This document shows positions 32,144-38,865 of a stretch of DNA of 38,865 nt, piece after piece. Origin of the DNA: Muribaculaceae bacterium (GTDB taxonomy: Bacteria > Bacteroidota > Bacteroidia > Bacteroidales > Muribaculaceae); NCBI GenBank assembly GCA_017451225.1, contig JAFSPZ010000062.1, forward strand, positions 1-38,865, read 5' to 3'. The position numbers were made by a program, and so were the translations under genes. Below the pieces are notes generated by a model. The model worked only from the letters and a program-made list of their open reading frames with translations. It made no database searches and was not told where the DNA came from. How positions within the stretch are numbered: the stretch's first letter is position 1; every line of letters starts with the position of its first letter.

Positions 32144-34234
32144 ATGAAAAAATTCTTTTTATCAATCTCATTATTTCTTTCTATTGCAACTATGATTAGT
32201 GCCGATAACGTATTTTTCCAACCATTTAAGACTACCAACGGAGCTATTCCCTTCGATCGCATTACCACTGCCGACTATGAGCCAGCAATCATCGAGGGAA
32301 TGAAGCGACACACCGCCGAAATCGATGCTATAGCCAACCAAGAAGCGACTCCAACCTTCGAGAACACAATTGTTGCCTTGGAGCGTTCAGGCGAAATGCT
32401 TAATAGAGTGCTTGGTGTGTTCTACCCCATGCTCTCGGCTAATGCAGATGACTCACTTATGGCAGTGTCGGAGCGCATTACACCAAAGATTACAGAGCAT
32501 GGCAACAGTGTTACACTTAACGAGAAGCTGTGGCAACGCATCGACTATGTATATAAAAGCTTTGATAAATCAAAATATGACAAGGAAGACTGGATGCTTC
32601 TTGACAAAACTCATGAATCGTTTGTTCGTAGCGGTGCAGCTTTAAAAGGTGCTGACCGTGATAAATACAAAGAACTGTCTACACGTCTTTCACAACTAAC
32701 GCTTAAGTTTGACCAGAATGCCTTGAAAGAGACATCGAAATATGAGTTGTGGCTCACTAAAAATGATCTCGATGGTCTGCCAGAGAGTGCTGTTGATGCT
32801 GCCGCTGCCGCTGCCAAGGCAAAAGAACGAGAAGGTGAATATCTCATAACACTGCACGCCCCTAGCTACATGGCTTTTATGAAATATAGCTCTCGTCGCG
32901 ACTTGCGCGAGAAACTCTACAAGATGTATAACTCTCAATGTACTAGTGGTGAGTATAACAACATCGATATTATGCAGCAAATTGCGAATACTCGCCTAGA
33001 GCTTGCCAATCTGCTTGGATACAAGACTTTTGCCGACTATCAGCTAGCCAACAAGATGGCCGAGAATCCAACCAACGTCTATAATATGCTCAACCAGCTC
33101 AAAGATGCATACACTGAGGCTCAGAAGATAGACATGGATGCTCTAAACAAATATGCCAGCCAACTCGAAGGCAAAAAATTAACTATAATGCCGTGGGACT
33201 ATTCTTACTACTCCAATAAGCTAAAAGAGGAGAAATATTCTATTAATGACGAACTCTTGAGACCATATTTCCAGCTTGAAAATGTGATTGATGGTGTGTT
33301 TGGCCTAGCCACAAGACTCTATGGCCTGCATTTCACCGAGAACTTTGATGCCCAAGTGTTCCACCCAGAAGTTAAGGTTTACAATGTTACTGATGACAAT
33401 GGTAACTTCGTTGCTTTACTTTATACCGATTTCTTCCCACGTGAGACTAAACAGAGTGGAGCCTGGATGACCAACTTCCGCGAGCAATACCTAGATGCCA
33501 GTGGCAACGATGTGCGCCCCATCGTTACTCTCACTATGAACTTCACACGTCCCACCGAGAACAAGCCTTCATTGCTCACATACTATGAGGTTGAAACTTT
33601 CATGCATGAGTTTGGTCATGGTCTTCATGGCATGCTCTCGAAGTGCAAATATACCTCCACTTCTGGAACCAACGTGTATCGCGACTTCGTGGAGTTGCCA
33701 TCACAATTCAATGAGAATTTCCTCAGCGAACGAGAATATCTCGACAGTTTTGCCAAGCATTATCTCACAGGTGAGAGCATACCACAAGAGTTGGTTGAAA
33801 AGATTAAGGCTTCTGAACAATATGGTGCAGCTTACGCATGCTTGCGGCAGCTCAGCTTCGGCTTCCTCGATATGGCTTACCACAGCATAACAAAATCAGT
33901 TTCGGGGGATGCTTTCAAATTCGAGTATGATGCCATGAAGCCTGTACAGATATTTGAACCTGTAGACGGATGTATCATGTCTCCGCAATTTACTCATATC
34001 TTCTCGGGCGGATATGCTGCAGGTTACTATGGCTACAAGTGGGCCGAGATTCTCGATGCCGATGCCTTTAGTAAGTTCCAGGAAGATGGCATATTCAATC
34101 CAGTTACCGCCAAGTCGTTCAAAGAGAACATCCTCGAGCGTGGTGGTACCGAGCCCCCGATGACATTATACAAGCGTTTCCGTGGACGAGAGCCTAAAAT
34201 CGATGCGCTGCTAAAGCGCGACGGAATCAAATAA
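32144..34234 (+). CDS. dcp: Exported M3 family metallopeptidase (Dcp-type peptidyl-dipeptidase)
   Basis: A 696-residue M3 zinc peptidase. The start at 32144 gives a signal peptide (MKKFFLSISLFLSIATMISA) and a 13-base gap from the upstream TPR gene; the same frame is open further upstream, but that would run into the TPR gene and bury the signal peptide. The zinc site is HEFGH (488-492) inside ETFMHEFGHGLH, with E517 (FVELPSQ) as third ligand. Near the C-terminus SGGYAAGYYGYKWAE is the family's substrate-binding tyrosine loop. Members remove dipeptides or cleave short oligopeptides. The Bacteroidales version is exported, consistent with periplasmic peptide digestion. Confidence 0.92.
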   Translation: MKKFFLSISLFLSIATMISADNVFFQPFKTTNGAIPFDRITTADYEPAIIEGMKRHTAEIDAIANQEATPTFENTIVALERSGEMLNRVLGVFYPMLSANADDSLMAVSERITPKITEHGNSVTLNEKLWQRIDYVYKSFDKSKYDKEDWMLLDKTHESFVRSGAALKGADRDKYKELSTRLSQLTLKFDQNALKETSKYELWLTKNDLDGLPESAVDAAAAAAKAKEREGEYLITLHAPSYMAFMKYSSRRDLREKLYKMYNSQCTSGEYNNIDIMQQIANTRLELANLLGYKTFADYQLANKMAENPTNVYNMLNQLKDAYTEAQKIDMDALNKYASQLEGKKLTIMPWDYSYYSNKLKEEKYSINDELLRPYFQLENVIDGVFGLATRLYGLHFTENFDAQVFHPEVKVYNVTDDNGNFVALLYTDFFPRETKQSGAWMTNFREQYLDASGNDVRPIVTLTMNFTRPTENKPSLLTYYEVETFMHEFGHGLHGMLSKCKYTSTSGTNVYRDFVELPSQFNENFLSEREYLDSFAKHYLTGESIPQELVEKIKASEQYGAAYACLRQLSFGFLDMAYHSITKSVSGDAFKFEYDAMKPVQIFEPVDGCIMSPQFTHIFSGGYAAGYYGYKWAEILDADAFSKFQEDGIFNPVTAKSFKENILERGGTEPPMTLYKRFRGREPKIDALLKRDGIK

Positions 34235-34263
34235 TGTAGAATGGTAATAGAGAATTTAAGTTT

Positions 34264-34310
34264 GAGAGGAATTAGAGGTGTATTTGTAATCCTTTAATTC
34301 CTTTCTTTCG
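34264..34310 (+). terminator. Possible terminator after the M3 peptidase
   Basis: GAGAGGAATTAGAGG (34264-34278) can pair with CCTTTAATTCCTTTC (34291-34305) with a few G-U or mismatched positions around a 12-base loop, followed by a pyrimidine-rich stretch. It is less regular than the other terminators here. Confidence 0.42.
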
Positions 34311-34371
34311 TTTAACTCCTTTATCTATAACACTTGTGAATAACTCATTGTAATATTTTCGCCCTATTTCC

Positions 34372-34402
34372 TTTGTCGTCTGACACTTTATGCGTACCTT
34401 TG
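34372..34402 (+). promoter_or_regulatory. Promoter of nifJ
   Basis: TTTG (34372-34375), a 19-base spacer and TACCTTTG (34395-34402) followed by CACC. This is a full consensus, with an AT-rich leader of about 100 bases before the start codon. Confidence 0.8.
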
Positions 34403-34506
34403 CACCGTTTTTTAGAATGCCCATTTTTAAAAGACTATATCAATCAAGAAAACTAATTCATTTTTCACAATAATTTCTAAAAGTACTTTTTGAATTAACT
34501 AAAATT

Positions 34507-37500
34507 ATGGCTAAAGAAAAGAAATTCATGACCTGTGATGGTAACCAGGCCGCAGCTCACATCAGTTACATGTTTACCGAAGTTGCAGCTATCTACCCCA
34601 TCACTCCGTCATCTACAATGGCAGAGCACGTTGACGAATGGGCAGCTGCCGGTCGTAAAAACATCTTTGGCGAGACTGTTCTCGTGCAAGAAATGCAGAG
34701 TGAGGCAGGTGCTGCTGGTGCCGTTCACGGTTCGCTCCAGGCTGGCGCTTTGACCACCACCTACACCGCTTCGCAAGGTCTCTTGCTCATGATTCCTAAC
34801 ATGTACAAGATTGCCGGCGAGTTGCTTCCTGGCGTTTTCCATGTTTCGGCTCGTACGCTTGCTTCTCACACCTTGTGTATCTTCGGTGACCACCAGGATG
34901 TGATGGCAACCCGCCAGACGGGCTTCGCCATGTTGTGCGAAGGCTCGGTACAAGAGGTTATGGACCTCGCTGCTGTTGCTCATTTGAGCGCTATCAAGGG
35001 ACGTGTGCCTTTCGTTAACTTCTTTGACGGCTTCCGCACTTCTCACGAGATTCAGAAGGTTGAGGCTATTGAACAAGAGGACCTCAAGCCACTCGTTGAC
35101 ATGGACGCCCTCAATGGCTTCCGCCAACGTGCTATGAACCCCGATAAACCCGTCACTCGCGGTACTGCCGAGAACCCTGATGTGTTCTTCCAGCATCGTG
35201 AATCGTGCAACGACTACTACACAGCTGTTCCTGCCATCGTAGAGGAATACATGAATAAGATTAGCGACCTCACTGGACGCAAATATGGTCTCTTCGACTA
35301 CTACGGAGCTAAGGATGCCGATCGCGTGATCATCGCTATGGGTTCGGTTACTGAGGCTATCCGCGAGACTATCGACCACCTCACCGAGCAAGGCGAGAAA
35401 GTGGGTCTCGTAGCAGTGCACTTGTATCGTCCATTCTCGGCCAAGCACTTCCTTGCTGCTGTTCCTAGCACAGCCAAGCGCATCGCTGTGCTCGACCGTA
35501 CTAAAGAGCCTGGTGCTGTGGGTGAGCCTCTCTATCTAGACGTTAAGGACTGCTTCTACGGTGCCGAGAATGCTCCTCTTATCGTTGGAGGTCGCTACGG
35601 CTTAGGTTCAAAGGACACTACCCCAGCTCAGATTCTCGCGGTTTACGAGAACCTTTCGTTACCAGTTCCCAAGAATCAGTTCACCATTGGCATTGAGGAT
35701 GATGTAACATTTGCTTCTCTGCCACAGAAAGAAGAAATCGCACTTGGTGGCGAGGGTCTCTTCCAGGCTAAGTTCTACGGCCTTGGCGCCGACGGTACTG
35801 TGGGTGCCAACAAGAACTCGGTTAAGATCATAGGTGACAACACCGACAAGCATTGCCAAGCTTATTTCTCTTATGACTCTAAGAAGTCGGGTGGCTTTAC
35901 TTGTTCTCATCTCCGTTTTGGTGACCAGCCCATCCGTTCTACTTATCTTGTGACTACTCCAAACTTCGTTGCTTGCCATGTTCAGGCTTATTTGCACATG
36001 TACGACGTGACTCGTGGTCTCCAGAAGAACGGAACATTCCTGCTCAACACCGTTTGGGAAGGTGAAGATCTTGCTAAGAACTTGCCTAACAAAGTAAAGA
36101 AATACTTTGCCGACAACAACATCACAGTTTACTATATCAACGCTACCAAGATTGCACAAGAGATTGGTTTGGGCAACCGCACCAACACTATCCTTCAGTC
36201 TGCATTCTTCCGCATTACTGGCGTTATCCCCGTTGAGCTCGCTGTAGAGCAGATGAAGAAGTATATCGTTAAGTCTTACGGCCGCAAGGGTGAGGACGTA
36301 GTGAACAAGAACAATCAGGCTGTAGACCGTGGTGGCGAATACAAGCAACTTACAGTTGACCCAGAATGGAGCAACTTGCCAGTCGATAATGACATCGACG
36401 ACAATGCACCTGCATTCATCAATGATGTAGTTCGCCCAATCAATGCTCAGAATGGTGACTTGCTTCCTGTATCGGCATTCCGTGGTCGTGAAGACGGTAC
36501 TTGGGACGCAGGCACTGCAGCCTATGAGAAGCGTGGTGTAGCCACCTTCGTTCCAGTTTGGAACGCTCAGAACTGTATCCAGTGTAACAAGTGTGCTCTT
36601 GTTTGTCCACACGCTGCAATTCGTCCATTCCTCATGAACGAGGAAGAGGCTACTGCATCTCCGTTTGCTGAGGCCGACAAGTTGCAAGCAATTGGTAAGA
36701 CACTTACTGGCTTGAAGTTCGTTCAGGCTGTTGACGTTATGGACTGCCTGGGTTGTGGTAACTGTGCCGACGTTTGTCCTGGCAAGAAGGGCGAGAAGGC
36801 TCTCACTATGGTTCCTCTTGAGGAACAGGTTGAGAACCAGAAGCTTTGGGACTATTGCGTTGCCAATGTCACCTCTAAGCAAGACCTCGTTGATATCAAG
36901 AACAATGTGAAGAACTCACAGTTTGCTACACCACTATTTGAGTTCAGCGGCGCTTGCTCTGGTTGTGGTGAGACTCCATATGTGAAACTCATTTCGCAAC
37001 TCTTTGGTGACCGTGAGATGGTAGCCAACGCAACTGGATGTAGCTCAATCTACTCGGCATCAGTTCCATCTTCTCCTTATACTACTAACGAGAAGGGACA
37101 TGGACCTGCTTGGGCAAACTCTCTGTTTGAGGACTTCTGCGAGTTTGGTCTTGGTATGACTATTGCTGATGAGAAGATGCGCAACCGCGTGACTGGTTTC
37201 GTTAAGGATGCTATTGCATGCGATAACGTTAATGGTGACATGAAGGCCCTCTACCAAGAGTGGCTCGACAACAAGGACGATGGCGCAAAGAGCCGTGAGC
37301 TCAGCGACAAGATTCTTGCTTCTATTGAGAACAGCGACAACGAGTGCGATAAGAAGGTGAAGAGCCTTGGTCAGTACCTTGTTAAGCGTTCACAATGGAT
37401 CATTGGTGGTGACGGTGCAAGCTACGACATCGGTTTCGGTGGTCTCGACCATGTGATTGCTAGTGGCAAGAATGTTAACATACTAGTTATAGATACTGAG

Positions 37501-38061
37501 GTTTACTCTAATACTGGTGGTCAGGCTTCGAAGGCTACACCTATTGGTGCCATCGCCAAATTTGCCGCTGCTGGCAAGCGCATCCGCAAGAAAGACCTTG
37601 GTCTGATTGCATCAACCTACGGCTATGTATATGTTGCTCAGGTTGCAATGGGCGCTAGCGATGCACAGTGCCTTAAGGCATTCCGTGAGGCTGAGGCTTA
37701 TGATGGCCCTTCAATCATAATTGCTTACGCTCCATGTATCAACCATGGTTTGAAGGTTGGTATGGGCAAGTCGCAAGCCGAGGAGGCTAAAGCTGTAGAA
37801 TGCGGCTACTGGCACCTGTGGCGTTACAACCCCGAGCTCGAGAAAGAGGGTAAGAACCCATTCACTCTCGACAGCAAGGAGCCAAACTGGGATGAGTTTG
37901 AGAACTTCTTGAAGGGCGAGGTACGCTATGCATCGGTAATGAAGCAGTATCCTGAAGAGGCCGAACAACTCTTCGCTGCTGCCAAGGAGAACGCTCAGTG
38001 GCGCTACAACAACTACCGCCGTCTGGCTCGCCAGCAGTGGGGTGTTGAACCCGAAGAGTAA
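34507..38061 (+). CDS. nifJ: Pyruvate:ferredoxin (flavodoxin) oxidoreductase
   Basis: An 1184-residue single-chain PFOR with all domains in order: the N-terminal pyrimidine domain (AIYPITPSSTMAEHVDEW), the transketolase-C-like domain, the gamma domain, a two-cluster ferredoxin domain with C690/693/696/700 (CIQCNKCALVCP) and C747/750/753/757 (CLGCGNCADVCP), then the TPP-binding domain. C817 and C820 (CSGCGET) bind the proximal cluster, and GGDGASYDIGFGG (967 onward) with DTEVYSNTGGQ binds TPP-Mg. It converts pyruvate and CoA to acetyl-CoA, CO2 and reduced ferredoxin or flavodoxin, the central step of anaerobic catabolism. Codon use is stronger (more C-ending codons) than in neighbours, as expected for a highly expressed gene. 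Confidence 0.97.
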   Translation: MAKEKKFMTCDGNQAAAHISYMFTEVAAIYPITPSSTMAEHVDEWAAAGRKNIFGETVLVQEMQSEAGAAGAVHGSLQAGALTTTYTASQGLLLMIPNMYKIAGELLPGVFHVSARTLASHTLCIFGDHQDVMATRQTGFAMLCEGSVQEVMDLAAVAHLSAIKGRVPFVNFFDGFRTSHEIQKVEAIEQEDLKPLVDMDALNGFRQRAMNPDKPVTRGTAENPDVFFQHRESCNDYYTAVPAIVEEYMNKISDLTGRKYGLFDYYGAKDADRVIIAMGSVTEAIRETIDHLTEQGEKVGLVAVHLYRPFSAKHFLAAVPSTAKRIAVLDRTKEPGAVGEPLYLDVKDCFYGAENAPLIVGGRYGLGSKDTTPAQILAVYENLSLPVPKNQFTIGIEDDVTFASLPQKEEIALGGEGLFQAKFYGLGADGTVGANKNSVKIIGDNTDKHCQAYFSYDSKKSGGFTCSHLRFGDQPIRSTYLVTTPNFVACHVQAYLHMYDVTRGLQKNGTFLLNTVWEGEDLAKNLPNKVKKYFADNNITVYYINATKIAQEIGLGNRTNTILQSAFFRITGVIPVELAVEQMKKYIVKSYGRKGEDVVNKNNQAVDRGGEYKQLTVDPEWSNLPVDNDIDDNAPAFINDVVRPINAQNGDLLPVSAFRGREDGTWDAGTAAYEKRGVATFVPVWNAQNCIQCNKCALVCPHAAIRPFLMNEEEATASPFAEADKLQAIGKTLTGLKFVQAVDVMDCLGCGNCADVCPGKKGEKALTMVPLEEQVENQKLWDYCVANVTSKQDLVDIKNNVKNSQFATPLFEFSGACSGCGETPYVKLISQLFGDREMVANATGCSSIYSASVPSSPYTTNEKGHGPAWANSLFEDFCEFGLGMTIADEKMRNRVTGFVKDAIACDNVNGDMKALYQEWLDNKDDGAKSRELSDKILASIENSDNECDKKVKSLGQYLVKRSQWIIGGDGASYDIGFGGLDHVIASGKNVNILVIDTEVYSNTGGQASKATPIGAIAKFAAAGKRIRKKDLGLIASTYGYVYVAQVAMGASDAQCLKAFREAEAYDGPSIIIAYAPCINHGLKVGMGKSQAEEAKAVECGYWHLWRYNPELEKEGKNPFTLDSKEPNWDEFENFLKGEVRYASVMKQYPEEAEQLFAAAKENAQWRYNNYRRLARQQWGVEPEE

Positions 38062-38097
38062 TTATCTTTGACGATAGTTCCAAAAACTATTTATAAT

Positions 38098-38136
38098 AAA
38101 GTTGCGATGTCTATTTCAGGCGTCGCAACTTTTGTT
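38098..38136 (+). terminator. Terminator of nifJ
   Basis: AAAGTTGCGA (38098-38107) pairs with TCGCAACTTT (38123-38132), followed by TTGTTT. It starts 37 bases after the nifJ stop. Confidence 0.85.
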
Positions 38137-38264
38137 TCAACAAGCCTTGATGTATATTTGGCTAACGGCTGAAAAATACTCTTGCATGTGGTGCCGGCTA
38201 TGTGCTTTGAAGCCCTAAAGGAATGATAGATGACAATTTAGTTTAATAAAAATGTGTTCTGTTG

Positions 38265-38296
38265 TTTGCAATAATTCAAAAATTAATGTATTTTTG
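38265..38296 (+). promoter_or_regulatory. Intact promoter upstream of the remnant gene
   Basis: TTTG (38265-38268), a 20-base spacer and TATTTTTG (38289-38296) followed by CACT. It is a full consensus match, 22 bases before the ATG of the broken gene. Confidence 0.7.
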
Positions 38297-38317
38297 CACT
38301 ACCAAACTCAACTAAGT

Positions 38318-38570
38318 ATGAAAAGGATATATCTAATATTCATGTGCTTGCTCACATGTTTAGCCATGACAGCAGCACAGTTCTCAAAATGAGCTGGCAA
38401 AACAAGTCGCTGAGCAGTTTTTGAAACAAAAAGTCGGTAAGGTTACCACTATTAAGGCGACCAAGGTGGTGCCCATCAAGCAATTCAAGTCTTCGGCGAC
38501 GAACAATGAGTGCAAGACGATGGCATATGCTGTAAACATTGGCAAAAATGAAGAGGAGATAAAAGATTGA
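38318..38570 (+). pseudogene. Frameshifted, truncated remnant of a secreted protein (C10-peptidase-propeptide-like)
   Basis: The ATG at 38318 opens a signal peptide, MKRIYLIFMCLLTCLAMTAAQ, but the frame hits TGA at 38390-38392 after FSK. In the frame one base over, coding continues from about 38385: QNELAKQVAEQFLKQKVGK, TIKATKVVPIKQ, MAYAVNIGKNEEE, then TGA at 38568. 'AKQVAEQFLKQK ... AYAVN' resembles the start of the propeptide of streptopain-like (C10) peptidases of Bacteroidales. The rest of such a protein is missing, so the gene is both frameshifted and truncated. Alternatives are a sequencing error plus a genuinely small secreted protein. The last 20 bases form one arm of a large hairpin. 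Confidence 0.6.
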
Positions 38571-38594
38571 ATGTCAATCAATTATCTCCTCTTT
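38551..38594 (-). terminator. Long hairpin, probable terminator of the tRNA array
   Basis: Arms 38551-38570 and 38574-38593 are 20 bases each with two mismatches and a 3-base loop (ATG). On the minus strand it follows tRNA-Leu by five bases and is followed by CATTTTTG. It also overlaps the last codons of the remnant gene on the other strand, so it may serve both. Confidence 0.72.
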
Positions 38595-38598
38595 CAGG

Positions 38599-38682
38599 TG
38601 TCCAAGATGAGAGTCGAACTCACACGCCCAATCGGGCACTACCCCCTCAAAGTAGCGCGTCTACCAATTCCGCCACCTGGAC
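38599..38682 (-). tRNA. tRNA-Leu (anticodon GAG)
   Basis: An 84-nt class II tRNA. The acceptor is GTCCAGG/CTTGGAC (one G-U) with A73, and the D arm contains GGTAGACGC. The anticodon stem CTACT/GGTAG holds loop TTGAGGG (anticodon GAG). A long variable arm (GCCC GATT GGGC) and T stem GTGAG/CTCAT complete it. CCA is not encoded. Last member of the minus-strand array. Confidence 0.94.
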
Positions 38683-38696
38683 ATGAGGTTAAAACC

Positions 38697-38772
38697 TGGA
38701 GCGACAGACGGGACTCGGACCCGCGACCTCGACCTTGGCAAGGTCGCGCTCTACCAACTGAGCTACTGTCGC
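38697..38772 (-). tRNA. tRNA-Gly (anticodon GCC), copy 1
   Basis: A 73-nt body plus encoded CCA. The acceptor is GCGACAG/CTGTCGC with T73, the D arm contains AGCTCAGTTGGTAGAGC, and the anticodon arm CGACC TTGCCAA GGTCG gives GCC. The T arm is GCGGG TCCGAGT CCCGT. It is identical to the copy upstream in the array. Confidence 0.95.
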
Positions 38773-38788
38773 AAAAAATTCAAAGAAC

Positions 38789-38864
38789 TGGAGCGACAGA
38801 CGGGACTCGGACCCGCGACCTCGACCTTGGCAAGGTCGCGCTCTACCAACTGAGCTACTGTCGC
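38789..38864 (-). tRNA. tRNA-Gly (anticodon GCC), copy 2
   Basis: Same 76-nt sequence (including CCA) as the other copy, separated from it by 16 bases (38773-38788). The gene reaches the last bases of the window, so the array may continue beyond it, and its promoter lies outside. Confidence 0.95.
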
Positions 38865-38865
38865 A

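Noticed and set aside
34609-36882. Two long minus-strand open frames (279 and 407 codons) opposite nifJ
   Set aside because: They are antisense shadows of a highly expressed, codon-biased gene; their translations show no family resemblance and no start context.
38697-38864. The repeated 76-base unit at the window end as a CRISPR or mobile repeat
   Set aside because: Each copy folds as a complete tRNA-Gly(GCC) with encoded CCA; tandem identical tRNA genes explain the repeat.

Overview
The window looks like chromosomal DNA of a gut-type Bacteroidales bacterium. Evidence: a SusC/SusD pair, lipoproteins with Bacteroidetes-style export signals, a DUF4293 protein, a eukaryotic-type isocitrate dehydrogenase tail, a one-piece pyruvate:ferredoxin oxidoreductase, and repeated promoters of the Bacteroidetes form TTTG-N19..21-TAnnTTTG. 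The two-repeat dockerin-like tails and general style suggest Muribaculaceae or Prevotellaceae; that finer placement is inference. I saw no insertion sequence, phage module, integrase or CRISPR array.

Layout. 1-5741: the 3' end of icd, a ferredoxin-fused aldo/keto reductase, a DUF1893 + ECF-transporter S-component pair, a secreted GH89 alpha-N-acetylglucosaminidase, a thioredoxin-like protein and a flavodoxin-like lipoprotein. 6037-6108: tRNA-Cys with a clear promoter and terminator. 6440-19846: a seven-gene same-strand SusCD locus. 19935-24787 (minus): a sigma-70 family factor, a four-gene small envelope operon (two YtxH proteins, a holin-X-like protein, one unknown) and a four-gene operon of small secreted proteins, two with calcium-loop (FG-GAP/XAC2610-like) motifs. 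25057-34234: uvrA, converging nhaD and DUF4293, then a TPR protein followed by a dcp-type peptidase. 34507-38061: nifJ. 38318-38864: a frameshifted remnant gene and a minus-strand tRNA array (two identical tRNA-Gly, one tRNA-Leu).

The most interesting part is the SusCD locus. Its order is SusC, SusD, a DUF5018/DUF4623-like surface lipoprotein, a secreted propeller-like protein with a dockerin-like tail, a small PD40 propeller, an N-acetylmuramoyl-L-alanine amidase fused to a copy of that same propeller and dockerin-like tail, and a GHL10 (DigH-type) glycosidase lipoprotein. An amidase strips stem peptides from peptidoglycan, and DigH-type GHL10 enzymes cut the resulting denuded glycans, so the locus reads as a candidate peptidoglycan utilisation system with dockerin-tagged parts. 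This is inferred from gene content; no cohesin and no dedicated regulator lies in the window.

Other points: a UvrA without the first cysteine pair of its first zinc module, strong intercistronic hairpins inside the SusCD operon and the envelope operon, an extended -7 element (TAnnTTTGCAC) shared by unrelated promoters, and a decayed gene that keeps a perfect promoter.
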